Positions 56,945-64,000 of a stretch of DNA of 64,000 bases are shown in pieces. The notes under the pieces were generated by a model, which had not been told where the DNA came from, made no database searches, and was given only the letters and a program-made list of their open reading frames with translations. The stretch covers positions 62,001-126,000 of the forward strand of contig NZ_JFCQ01000020.1 of assembly GCF_000738265.1 (NCBI RefSeq), in the 5' to 3' direction. Each line of letters opens with the position of its first letter. Within the stretch, counting starts at the first letter, position 1. This DNA comes from Corynebacterium jeikeium (GTDB lineage Bacteria > Actinomycetota > Actinomycetes > Mycobacteriales > Mycobacteriaceae). The position numbers and the translations under genes were made by a program.

Positions 56945-57038
56945 TCATCAAAATGGGGAATCGGTGGGTATTCCGTTAGGGAATCAACTTCAACCGGGAC
57001 GAGCGTACCCGCTGGGAGACTGAATGTCCGAATCTCCC

Positions 57039-57125
57039 TCATGAGTCGCGACATAGTTGACACCTCAGTCGCAGCAAGGTTGCCATTTCAGCCACGGCAT
57101 CGCGTACACGTTGGCGTCTCAGCCC
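57039..57125. mobile_element. second IS481-like end, right edge of the island
   Basis: Bases 57039-57072 match 50330-50363 over 34 bases with one mismatch and in the same orientation. Two more diverged modules follow (GTTGCCATTTCAGCC at 57080 and GTTGGCGTCTCAGCC at 57111). No transposase is present. The gap 56945-57272 holds this end, an inverted repeat at 57151 and the promoter region of the next gene, with no other gene visible. Confidence 0.75.
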
Positions 57126-57150
57126 CCTCTGCTTGCGAGTTGCCATAAAT

Positions 57151-57166
57151 GTGAGATGCACCTCAC
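57151..57166. promoter_or_regulatory. inverted repeat upstream of the small secreted protein gene
   Basis: GTGAG (57151-57155) and CTCAC (57162-57166) form a 5-bp inverted repeat with a 6-base centre. This partly resembles CRP/GlxR-type sites (TGTGA N6 TCACA), but the outer bases do not fit. A TAATCT at about 57213 could be a -10 element. Confidence 0.3.
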
Positions 57167-57272
57167 CTAAGAATGAGATTAACTTTTTCTGAGAATCATC
57201 CCTTTCCTTGGTCTAATCTAAGAGCGAATGCAATAGAAGTTGCATGACATTGAACCCTAAGAGGAGAACCCC

Positions 57273-57602
57273 ATGAAGCGCATCGCTACCGCCACCGTCG
57301 CTGCTGCGACAGCCCTGAGCCTCGCTGCTGCCCCGGCTCAGGCTGCCCCGAGTACGCCGACAAATGCTCAAAAGGTTGAAATGGCAAAGCTAGCTGGAAT
57401 TTTCGTACTCCAAGGAACCGGCGCTGCACCCAATACCGGACCGACCGGAAAAATGGCTGCAGGATCCGTCATGGCAGGCTCCTCCGCGAAGACCGCTTAC
57501 GGCGCCACCCAGTTCGGCTGGGCTCTCACCTGGATCGCCGTGGCTGCAGCAGGCATCGGCCTGATCGGCGCCGCTGCAAAGCAGGCTGGACTCCTGCGTT
57601 AA
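57273..57602 (+). CDS. small secreted or membrane-anchored protein, unknown
   Basis: The 109-residue protein has a Sec signal peptide (MKRIATATVAAATALSLAAA, cleavage likely after AQA at residue 25), a short Gly/Ala/Thr-rich middle and a C-terminal hydrophobic segment (FGWALTWIAVAAAGIGLIGA) ending KQAGLLR. The last segment may anchor it in the membrane or the mycomembrane; small Ala/Gly-rich proteins of this kind are common in corynebacteria. AAGAGGAGAAC precedes the ATG. No domain is recognised. It ends at a hairpin shared with the convergent gene. Confidence 0.75.
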   Translation: MKRIATATVAAATALSLAAAPAQAAPSTPTNAQKVEMAKLAGIFVLQGTGAAPNTGPTGKMAAGSVMAGSSAKTAYGATQFGWALTWIAVAAAGIGLIGAAAKQAGLLR

Positions 57603-57626
57603 AACGCTTCATCGTATTTCCACGCA

Positions 57627-57661
57627 AGAAGGTGTCTGACGGATTTCGTCAGGCACCTTCT
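57627..57661. terminator. bidirectional terminator between the secreted protein and the acidic protein genes
   Basis: Bases 57627-57641 (AGAAGGTGTCTGACG) pair with 57647-57661 (CGTCAGGCACCTTCT) over 15 positions including one G-T pair, around a 5-base loop. TTCTGT follows on the plus strand. The right arm overlaps the stop codon of the minus-strand gene. Confidence 0.88.
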
Positions 57662-58503
57662 TCTGTAAACAGCCCCTTCTTGCCAAGCTCTGCGATCGTG
57701 CCGTCTTCGTTGAAGCTCAACTCCACCACGAAGTAGCGTCCCTCGCTGTCCGCAATCTTCCACGCGCGTTGCTTGTTCTCCGGCTCGATTTCCTCGACCG
57801 TCCAGTCCTCGCGCTGATGCGCAATCCCTTCGATGCTCCACACCGGGTCGTCGCATTCCAACAATATGGCGTCGAACTTGACGAACATCACCGACAGATC
57901 CGTCTCCCGCATCGGTGGGTTGAACGAATCCATCAAGTAAATCCGGATCTCGGATTCGTCTTCGTTCGGAATGGTTGCGTAACAAGCATGCGAACCAAAG
58001 ATTTCGAACGCGCTATCCCCTACATCCTCCGAAACGGCTGCCGCTGCAATTGACGGCGCATACAGCTCGTCGTCTTCTTCGCCTTCCTCATCTTCCGTGT
58101 CTTCCCCGCTACCCGATTCAGCTTCATCGCCGTCCCACTCGGGAACCTCGTAAGGCACAACTGGGGTCGTAAACCCGGGCAGGTCTTGTTCCTCACCCCA
58201 CTCGCGCATCGCCTCCGCGGCAAGACGCCGACCAAGTTCTGCAGCTCCGGAAACAGCCTCTTCATCCGCCCATTCCCACTTGAGAGTCGCAGACTCCACG
58301 TCAACGGTAGCGACGAGTTCCACTCGAGCATTGGCGAGCTTAACCCGCCCCTGAAACTGGTAGTACTGCTCGCCTTCGATTTCGCCTGCAGCAATTCTCC
58401 ATTCATCGCCAATGCGCTCTTCGATCTGTTCCATGATGTGCTCACAGCGCGCATGGGCATACAGCGCAGCGTGTTGTCCAACTCTGCGAATATCGGGAAT
58501 CAT
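57649..58503 (-). CDS. acidic protein of unknown function
   Basis: The 284-residue protein is strongly acidic. Two halves flank a Glu/Asp tract (GDEAESGSGEDTEDEEGEED, about residues 124-143). The first half (RCEHIMEQIEERIGDEWRIA, then YYQFQGRVKLANARVELVAT and LKWEWADEEAVSGAAELGRR) resembles DUF6882-like proteins in outline; the second (ETDLSVMFVKFDAILLECDD and DSEGRYFVVELSFNEDGTIA) has beta strands. No signal peptide or membrane span is seen. I would not assign a function. The gene ends at the terminator shared with the secreted protein gene. Confidence 0.65.
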   Translation of the reverse strand: MIPDIRRVGQHAALYAHARCEHIMEQIEERIGDEWRIAAGEIEGEQYYQFQGRVKLANARVELVATVDVESATLKWEWADEEAVSGAAELGRRLAAEAMREWGEEQDLPGFTTPVVPYEVPEWDGDEAESGSGEDTEDEEGEEDDELYAPSIAAAAVSEDVGDSAFEIFGSHACYATIPNEDESEIRIYLMDSFNPPMRETDLSVMFVKFDAILLECDDPVWSIEGIAHQREDWTVEEIEPENKQRAWKIADSEGRYFVVELSFNEDGTIAELGKKGLFTEEGA

Positions 58504-58648
58504 GTGATTAAACTAACACCGCTTAGCTCAGTTCGCCGGGCTAAGTTCACACCTCCCGCGCTTAACGCGACCCACGCTTCACACGCCCCATACTCCACGC
58601 CACCTAAACCCCGACCCCCTGTCCGCACCGCCCGCTATGGTTGTAGCC

Positions 58649-59530
58649 ATGACTGCGAATAGCCGCTATAACCCTATTGACGCCCTCCGCTCCCTCCCCC
58701 TGGGCAAGTCCCAGAAGTCCGCGGAACTGGATCTTCCAGCTCCCACTCCGGGCTCCTACGCTGTGATCACCGGCGCTTCCTCTGGCATCGGTAAGGCCAT
58801 CGCCGAGGAGCTCGCCCGGCGCGGCTACGACCTACTCCTGGTCGCCCGCACCGTAGCTCCCATGCAGGAGATTGCGGACGCATTCCCGAACCGCGACGTG
58901 CAGATCCGCTCCGTCGACCTGGCGGATGCGCCCGCCCGCGCGGAGCTGCTGGAAGAGCTGCGCACCACCCCGGTTAGCATCATCATCAACTCCGCGGGCA
59001 TTGCTACCTTCGGCCAGTTCAAGGACCTCGACTGGGACTACGAGCGCCTGCAGTTCGAGCTCAACGCCACCGCGCTCTACGAACTCACCCAGGCCGTGCT
59101 GCCCGGCATGCTGGAACGCGGCGAGGGCGGCATCGTCAACGTCGGCTCCGCCGCCGGCAACATGGCCATCCCCGGCAACGCCACCTACGTCGGCACCAAG
59201 GCGATGGTCAACACCTTCACCGAGTCCCTGCACTACGAGCTCAAAGATCACGGTATTAAGTGCACTCTGCTGGCACCCGGGCCGGTGCGCGAGGCCCGCA
59301 AGGAAGACGAGCAGCTCACCGAAGTCGACGATGCCGTCCCGGACTTCCTCTGGACCACCTACGAAGACTGCGCTATCGACACCCTGGTCGCCCTGTCCAA
59401 GAACAAACTCCGCGTAGTCCCCGGCCCGCTGTCCAAGGCCATGAATTTCGTCTCCACCTACCTGCCACGGAAGGTCACCGCCCCCATCGTCGGCAAGTTC
59501 TACGCCCAAATGGCAACCGAAAGCGACTGA
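58649..59530 (+). CDS. cmrA: short-chain dehydrogenase, likely mycolate reductase CmrA
   Basis: The 293-residue SDR has the NADPH motif VITGASSGIGKAIAEELARR, IIINSAG, the catalytic Ser in NVGSAAGNM and YVGTK (YxxxK). The C-terminal extension (NFVSTYLPRKVTAPIVGKFY) is typical of the Rv2509 group. Rv2509 and its C. glutamicum ortholog CmrA reduce the 3-oxo-mycolate intermediate, the last step of mycolic acid synthesis; orn follows in both, as here. ATG 58649 is preferred to a GTG-type start 12 bases upstream. Assignment rests on motif and synteny. Confidence 0.85.
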   Translation: MTANSRYNPIDALRSLPLGKSQKSAELDLPAPTPGSYAVITGASSGIGKAIAEELARRGYDLLLVARTVAPMQEIADAFPNRDVQIRSVDLADAPARAELLEELRTTPVSIIINSAGIATFGQFKDLDWDYERLQFELNATALYELTQAVLPGMLERGEGGIVNVGSAAGNMAIPGNATYVGTKAMVNTFTESLHYELKDHGIKCTLLAPGPVREARKEDEQLTEVDDAVPDFLWTTYEDCAIDTLVALSKNKLRVVPGPLSKAMNFVSTYLPRKVTAPIVGKFYAQMATESD

Positions 59531-59588
59531 TTCCGAGGGGGCGTCACCAAAAACGACATAGAATTATCAACAACAGAAAGGAACCTCC

Positions 59589-60221
59589 GTGAACACCACC
59601 CCGAACCAAGTTGCCAAGAACGATCGACTCGTGTGGGTCGACTGCGAAATGACGGGCCTCGACCCGGACCAACACGTGCTGGTAGAGATCGCAGTGATCG
59701 TGACGGATGCGGACCTGACCCCGCTCGACGAGGGACTGGACGTGGTGATCCACGCGACCGAGCGCGACCTTGACCGCATGGATGCCGTCGTGACGAAGAT
59801 GCACGGCGAATCCGGGCTGACGGAACAGATCCGCGCCTCCGACGTCACGCTGGAAGAAGCCGAAGAGCAAGTCCTGGAGTACGTGAAGAAGCACGTCCCC
59901 ACCGCAGGTGTCGCACCGCTGGCAGGCAACAGCATCAGCGTCGACCGGAAGTTCATCACCCGCTACATGCCACACCTGGACCAGTACCTGCACTACCGCA
60001 TGATCGACGTCTCCAGCCTGAAGGAGCTCGCCCGCCGCTGGTACCCGCACGTGTATAACGGCCAGCCCGCCAAGGGCATGACACACCGCGCGCTGGCGGA
60101 CATCAAGGAATCCATCCGCGAGCTGGATTACTACCGCCGCGCAATGCTGGTGGAGGCCGACCCGGCCAATGCAGACGTGAACGCCGCCGCGAAGGCAGCG
60201 ACGGAACGCTTCCCGATCTAG
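59589..60221 (+). CDS. orn: oligoribonuclease
   Basis: Orn degrades 2-5 nucleotide RNAs, including pGpG, and is a DnaQ-like 3'-5' exonuclease. The 210-residue product has [20 protein letters not shown] (ExoI, D and E ligands), the ExoII block [20 protein letters not shown] and Exo[23 protein letters not shown], with the catalytic His. AAAGGAACCTCC precedes a GTG start (reads [17 protein letters not shown]). Two genes upstream, and after it tRNA-His, the order is as in mycobacteria (Rv2511). Confidence 0.97.
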   Translation: MNTTPNQVAKNDRLVWVDCEMTGLDPDQHVLVEIAVIVTDADLTPLDEGLDVVIHATERDLDRMDAVVTKMHGESGLTEQIRASDVTLEEAEEQVLEYVKKHVPTAGVAPLAGNSISVDRKFITRYMPHLDQYLHYRMIDVSSLKELARRWYPHVYNGQPAKGMTHRALADIKESIRELDYYRRAMLVEADPANADVNAAAKAATERFPI

Positions 60222-60316
60222 CGCCGTTTTAGCCCGCGTTCAGACCTCCCGACCTGGCATTTTGGTTAAGTCGCGGGGTGTCGGCTAACATAAAATCCGC
60301 TGTTTTCAACAGCAAT

Positions 60317-60393
60317 GGTGACTGTAGTTCAGCTGGTAGAGCACTAGGTTGTGATCCTAGGTGTCGCGGGTTCGAGTCCCGTCAGTCACCCCA
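60317..60393 (+). tRNA. tRNA-His (anticodon GUG)
   Basis: The extra 5' G (60317) pairs with C73 (60390), diagnostic for tRNA-His. The acceptor GTGACTG/CAGTCAC, anticodon arm CTAGG/CCTAG with loop TTGTGAT (anticodon GTG) and T arm CGGG TTCGAGT CCCG fold correctly. CCA is encoded (60391-60393). Confidence 0.97.
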
Positions 60394-60414
60394 AATTTTT
60401 CCCAAGGTCTAGTG

Positions 60415-60918
60415 ATGCTAATGAGTAACACCGATCTTCAAGCAGCGTTTCGGGACGTCTTCCGCGGACACCCGGCGGGGGTAACGCTGATCACCGCGAC
60501 CGTCGACGGCGAGCCCGTCGGCCTGACCGCATCGTCTGTTTCTTCCCTATCGCTAGACCCACTGTCGATCAGTTTCTCGCTGATGAAACGCACGGGTTCG
60601 GCAGGCAAGTTACTGCGTTGTAGCAGCATGTTGGTGCACTTTCTTAATGACGCCCAGTCCCCCATCGCGCACTCCTTCGCCACCTCGGGCGCGGACCGCT
60701 TCGCGGAATCTCAAGGGTGGGTAACCGCGGAGACTGGCGAGCCGCTGCTGCCGAATTCCCGGGCAGTGATCCGCGCGCGCATTTCCGATACGGCGCAGGC
60801 CGGGGAGGCCACGCTGGTGGCCGCGGAGGTGCTGGATGTGTCGGAGACTTCCACCGATTCCGCGCTGCTCTTCCTGGGCCACGAGTTCTACAGCATCGAC
60901 GGCTTGCAGCCCTTCTAG
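60415..60918 (+). CDS. flavin reductase family protein
   Basis: From ATG 60415 the product is 167 residues; an in-frame ATG at 60421 is an alternative. It has the flavin-reductase-like split beta-barrel: VFRGHPAGVTLITATVDGEP, PVGLTASSVSSLSLDPLSIS, HFLNDAQSPIAHSFATSG and a C-terminal HEFYSIDG. Such enzymes supply reduced FMN/FAD to monooxygenases; no monooxygenase is nearby, so the partner is unknown. An AAGG site lies eight bases before the start, and the gene begins only about 20 bases after tRNA-His, so it may share the tRNA promoter. Confidence 0.88.
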   Translation: MLMSNTDLQAAFRDVFRGHPAGVTLITATVDGEPVGLTASSVSSLSLDPLSISFSLMKRTGSAGKLLRCSSMLVHFLNDAQSPIAHSFATSGADRFAESQGWVTAETGEPLLPNSRAVIRARISDTAQAGEATLVAAEVLDVSETSTDSALLFLGHEFYSIDGLQPF

Positions 60919-60942
60919 CGGCGGCGCAGCTGGGCGCCACCG

Positions 60943-61031
60943 CCCGCGGCGCTACGCGCGGCTTGTCGCTTCCGCCCCGCGACGCTGGACTCCGCGACTT
61001 GTTGTTTCCGCCCCGCGGCGCTACGCGCGGC
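60943..61031. repeat. GC-rich tandem repeat between the flavin reductase and copZ genes
   Basis: CCCGCGGCGCTACGCGCGGC occurs at 60943-60962 and again at 61012-61031, and a diverged unit with CCCGCGACGCTGGACTCCGC lies between (60976-60995). The spacing of units is 33-36 bases. The last copy overlaps the copZ 3' end. Related units occur at 50.1 kb and 23.4 kb. Confidence 0.7.
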
Positions 61032-61242
61032 GGGTGGCCTCGTAGCCGGCCTCATCGACTGCGTCGATGACCTGCTGATCCGTGAGCTCCCCTGCTGCGC
61101 CGTCGTGTTCGAACGTCAGCAATCCCTTGTCGGCGCTGACCTCAATGTTCGTGACACCCGGAAGGTTAGAAACTTCTTCCTTGACGGCGTTTTCGCAGTG
61201 TCCGCAGCTCATTCCAGTGACGTTGTAGGTGTATGTGCTCAT
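61021..61242 (-). CDS. copZ: heavy-metal-associated domain protein, copper chaperone-like
   Basis: The 73-residue protein is a single HMA domain with the MxCxxC metal site GMSCGHCENAVKEEVSNLPG (Cys13 and Cys16) and the usual beta-alpha-beta pattern. It binds Cu(I) in the CopZ group and passes it to a P-type ATPase; none is visible in the window. An AGGCAAGC purine patch before ATG 61242 is a weak start signal. The C-terminal TRRA codons come from the tandem repeat. Confidence 0.9.
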   Translation of the reverse strand: MSTYTYNVTGMSCGHCENAVKEEVSNLPGVTNIEVSADKGLLTFEHDGAAGELTDQQVIDAVDEAGYEATRRA

Positions 61243-61405
61243 GATGCTTGCCTTTCTTTGCCGTTGCTTTCGTAGCCTTCTTAGTTTTCAGCGCTTCGAA
61301 AACACGCTTTATTCCACGGTATGCCTCAGCGGGTACGCCTTACTGCACTGCAACACCTCGCAATCCTCGATGTTTCCGTGCGCCCTACCCACCTCTTTTA
61401 CGCGC

Positions 61406-61520
61406 AAATGTCCCAAATCTTCGAGTTATTGCGAAAAGCAGATTTCTCGTCAAAATATCACCCCCTCTGAACTGCATAAACAGAATAGTTATATTCTAAG
61501 ACGTGGAATTTGGGACATTT
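61406..61520. repeat. 115-bp element bounded by 13-bp inverted repeats
   Basis: AAATGTCCCAAAT (61406-61418) and ATTTGGGACATTT (61508-61520) are exact inverted copies. The inside is AT-rich and contains a smaller palindrome, AGAATAGTTATATTCT. The gap 61243-61679 holds no gene; its right half is C-rich and unremarkable. This could be a MITE-like relic or two operator sites of one regulator for copZ or the phytoene synthase gene. No target-site duplication is evident. Confidence 0.5.
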
Positions 61521-61679
61521 ACCCTCCGCCGGGCATCCCTAGAGGCCCCTAACCCCCGGATTCACGGCTGCCACACCCGGGGACTCCCCACCTCACCATT
61601 CTGCTGCACCCGGGATCACCACCCAGCCAACCTCACCACCCAGCCAGCCCCGCGCCCCCGTGGACTAGCATTAATCACC

Positions 61680-62612
61680 ATGGCCCGCCTGCCCAAACTC
61701 CCTCTTCGCGCACACCCCAGCGCCACTACACGCCCCGCCGCCAGCATCCACGACGACCCCGGCGCGCTGTACACGCAGGCCTCCACCTCCGCGGCCGCCA
61801 GCATCATCCGCCACTACTCCACCAGCTTTTACCTGGCCAGCGAGCTCCTCGCGCCCACGGTGAAGCTGCACATCCGCAATATCTACGCTCTCGCCCGCAT
61901 CGCGGATGAAATCGTCGACGGTACGGCTGAGGCGCTGGGCTTGCCGGCCTGCGGCGTCACCAAAACACTCGACGACTACGAACGCACCGCCCTCGCGGCG
62001 CTAGACACCGGCTTCAGCACCGACCCCATCGCGCACGCCTTCGCCTTCACCGCGCGCTGGGCGGAGTTCGACCGTTCCTGGACGGTGGATTTCTTCGCGT
62101 CCATGCGTTCGGACGCCCCTAGCTCCAACCCCTTGCCCCTCCCCGCTTACGTGCACGGTTCCGCGGGCGTGATTGGGTGGATGTGCAACGCGGTGTTCGC
62201 CGCGCACGCCGAGCAGGCCGGGCGACCGTTGACCCCGGAGCAGCGCGCCCGAACCGACGAGGGCGCCTACGCGCTGGGCAGCGCATTCCAGAAGGTGAAT
62301 TTTCTGCGGGACTATAGGGAGGACACGGTCGGGCTGCAGCGCTCCTACCTGCCGAAACTCACGGAAGAGTCGAAGGCGGAGCTGGTGGACGAGATCCGTG
62401 GGGAACTCGCGCAGGCTCACGCCACCATGGCGTTGCTGCCGCTGGCCGCGCGTGTGGGTGTGCTGGGCGCGCACGATCTGTTCGCCGCGCTGAATGAGCG
62501 GCTGGCGCGCACGCCCGTCGAGCAAATAAAAACGGCCCGCGTGCAAGTGCCGCGAGCCGAAAAGGCGAAGATCATAGCGCGCGCCGTCCCCCGCGCCGCG
62601 CGCCTGCGCTAG
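61680..62612 (+). CDS. crtB: phytoene/squalene synthase family protein
   Basis: The 310-residue protein belongs to the trans-isoprenyl-diphosphate synthases: HYSTSFYLASELLAP at the front, first Asp motif ALARIADEIVD (DEIVD near residue 76) and second motif NFLRDYREDTVG (near 210). It condenses two prenyl diphosphates head to head, to phytoene if the substrate is GGPP. The frame is open to 61503, but ATG 61680 begins the family domain; there is no clear ribosome binding site. No desaturase gene is adjacent in the window, so the product is uncertain. Its 3' end overlaps the convergent transpeptidase gene by four bases. Confidence 0.85.
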   Translation: MARLPKLPLRAHPSATTRPAASIHDDPGALYTQASTSAAASIIRHYSTSFYLASELLAPTVKLHIRNIYALARIADEIVDGTAEALGLPACGVTKTLDDYERTALAALDTGFSTDPIAHAFAFTARWAEFDRSWTVDFFASMRSDAPSSNPLPLPAYVHGSAGVIGWMCNAVFAAHAEQAGRPLTPEQRARTDEGAYALGSAFQKVNFLRDYREDTVGLQRSYLPKLTEESKAELVDEIRGELAQAHATMALLPLAARVGVLGAHDLFAALNERLARTPVEQIKTARVQVPRAEKAKIIARAVPRAARLR

Positions 62613-63826
62613 CCGTCTGCGTTCCCGGCCTTCCAGGTCTTCCACGGGATATTCCAGTCACCCAGGCCGTCGGAGCCGTTCAGGGTCTCACCCTGCGTGT
62701 TCTTCACCTCTACAATGTCGCCACGCTTCATGTTGTTAAACACCCAGGCAGCGTTGTCGACGGTCACGTTCACGCAGCCGTGCGAGGTGTTGGTGTTGCC
62801 CTGCGCGTACACGCTCCACGGCGCGGCGTGGATGTAGATGCCGGAGTAGCTCATCTGCGTCGCATACTGTACGTCCGTTCGGTACGCCCCAGAGCCGGTC
62901 AGTCCGAACGTCGAGGAATCCATCGTCAGCGACTCATGCTGATCACCGATGATGTAGGTACCGTTCGGCGTGGGGTACTGGTAGTCCATGCCCAGGGAGA
63001 CCGGCATGGTCTGCACAGTCTTGCCGTTCTTCTTGATGGTCATCGTCTTGGTCTTGTCATCCACCAGCGCACGCATGTCGTCGCCGATGGTGAACTTCGC
63101 GCTGCGGTCCTCGCCGCCGTACACGCCTTCACCGATCTTGGTGCCGTAGAGGTTCGCCTTGACGTTGACCTTGGTGCCGGGCTTCCAGTACTTCTCCGGG
63201 CGCCAGCGCACGTCCTGTGCCGTGATCCAGTAGAAAGCACCTTCCACCTTCGGCGTGGTTTCCACGGTGATTGCGTCTTCCACGGCCTTGCGGTCTTCCA
63301 CGGGGGCGTCAAAATGCAAGGCGATGGTTTGGCCAATGCCAACGGTCGAGCCGTCGAGTGGGGCGAGCGCGCCGTCGAGCGTCATACCCGGGGTCATGGT
63401 AGTGAACGTCTGCTTAAGCTTCTGTTCGCCCGACTTTGCGGTCAGCGTGTACGTGCGCGAGTAGCCAAGCTTCGTGGGCACGGTCCATTCGGTCTTGTCG
63501 TCGTTGAACTTGCCCTTAACTTCCTCGCCCGCGTCGTTGGTCAGCGAGACCTTGTCGATCTTCTGGCCAGCCTTGACCTGCACGTGCTCGGTGACGTCGA
63601 CCTCGTCGTCGCCGTCTTTGATGTTGGAGGTCAGTTTGTTCTCGGCCTTCTCGTCGCCGTTGCCCTGCTTGCCCGTGGAGGAACTTGACTCGATCTGATG
63701 TTCGTTGTTGTCGCGATCGATGGTGCAGGATGCGGTGAAGCCAAGCAGTGCAATGCTTAACGACGCCACAGTGATCCGTGAGAAGGTTTGACCGAAAACC
63801 TTGGTGCTGCGCAAGACTAACTCCAA
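62609..63826 (-). CDS. L,D-transpeptidase lipoprotein (YkuD family)
   Basis: The 405-residue protein makes 3-3 cross-links in peptidoglycan. It has a lipoprotein signal (FSRITVASLSIALLGFTASC, Cys near residue 34), a Ser/Asn/Glu-rich linker, two Ig-like domains (KVSLTNDAGEEVKGKFNDDK and the VGIGQTIALHFDAPVED region) and the YkuD catalytic domain with the active-site Cys in SHGCVNVTVDNAAWVFNNMK near residue 353 and the upstream His in GIYIHAAPW. The Ig-Ig-YkuD order matches mycobacterial Ldt proteins. Another Met start a few codons downstream is possible. Confidence 0.95.
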   Translation of the reverse strand: MELVLRSTKVFGQTFSRITVASLSIALLGFTASCTIDRDNNEHQIESSSSTGKQGNGDEKAENKLTSNIKDGDDEVDVTEHVQVKAGQKIDKVSLTNDAGEEVKGKFNDDKTEWTVPTKLGYSRTYTLTAKSGEQKLKQTFTTMTPGMTLDGALAPLDGSTVGIGQTIALHFDAPVEDRKAVEDAITVETTPKVEGAFYWITAQDVRWRPEKYWKPGTKVNVKANLYGTKIGEGVYGGEDRSAKFTIGDDMRALVDDKTKTMTIKKNGKTVQTMPVSLGMDYQYPTPNGTYIIGDQHESLTMDSSTFGLTGSGAYRTDVQYATQMSYSGIYIHAAPWSVYAQGNTNTSHGCVNVTVDNAAWVFNNMKRGDIVEVKNTQGETLNGSDGLGDWNIPWKTWKAGNADG

Positions 63827-64000
63827 GAAGAAAAGCGTGTGTGAATAAAGTGACTGTTGCTGAGAATAGCGCCTGAGAGCACCTTAACGTTAGCCAATTC
63901 GGCGCGTCCCAGCGGTTCGTGGCTTAAACGTTATAAACGGTGGGCTGGGGTGAGCCAAGCAGGGTGGGAGGCCTGGGAATTCAAGCGGGCAGCCGTACCG
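63827..64000. other. promoter side of the L,D-transpeptidase gene and window edge
   Basis: No gene is supported in the last 174 bases. The stretch upstream of the transpeptidase start probably holds its promoter; AACGTTATAAACGG (about 63927-63941) is AT-rich but not a clear -10/-35 pair. Confidence 0.3.

Noticed and set aside
60361..60414. upstream extension of the flavin reductase frame
   Set aside because: It reads into the tRNA-His gene; the Met at 60415 has the only plausible ribosome binding site.

Overview
The window is a high-GC actinobacterial chromosome segment, almost certainly Corynebacterium. The evidence is the gene order, which tracks the M. tuberculosis block Rv2412 (rpsT) to Rv2511 (orn) with many deletions, plus corynebacterial traits: an RNase E with a long Lys/Arg-rich N-terminus, a trigger factor with an AKKST-type tail, a CopD-CtaG fusion, DtxR-type iron boxes and a mycolate-reductase-like SDR. 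I cannot fix the species from the window alone; the lipophilic jeikeium/urealyticum group is a guess. Region by region: 0.2-9.6 kb holds rpsT, a degenerate ADP-ribosylglycohydrolase, and the minus-strand run holA, comEC, comEA, degV, gpgP, rsfS, nadD, followed by a YwiC-like membrane protein. 9.7-14.5 kb holds proline synthesis (proA, proB), a DoxX-like protein and the GTPase obgE. 14.6-17.8 kb is an iron-siderophore ABC importer behind two tandem DtxR-like boxes. 18-24.8 kb holds rpmA, rplU, rne, ndk and a Tat-exported amidase. 24.8-35.7 kb holds folC, valS, an esterase, mdh, a TetR-like regulator, clpX, clpP2 and clpP1. 35.8-50 kb holds tig, tRNA-Pro, tRNA-Gly, rpiB, a DsbA-fold oxidoreductase, pepN, a truncated globin, a TSUP transporter, a thioesterase, ettA, ssb and copD-ctaG. 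The accessory part is 50.3-57.1 kb. Directly after tRNA-Arg(UCU) there are IS481-like remnants, a type III restriction-modification pair (mod, res) and a two-gene cassette coding for a Panacea (DUF4065) antitoxin-like protein and a MazF/PemK-like toxin. A second IS end, in the same orientation as the first, closes the block. This island is the best candidate for an interesting defence or stabilisation system. Two unassigned genes follow (a small secreted protein and an acidic protein), then core genes resume with a cmrA-like gene, orn, tRNA-His, a flavin reductase, copZ, a phytoene synthase and an L,D-transpeptidase. How the genes work together: most are housekeeping (translation, proteolysis, NAD, folate and proline synthesis, envelope). 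The iron importer is a DtxR-type iron-starvation unit. DnaA-box-like sites lie upstream of ssb and comEA. Minus-strand genes form compact runs with short overlaps (degV/gpgP, comEC/comEA, folC/valS), suggesting coupled translation. All functional calls come from reading motifs; no database search was run.
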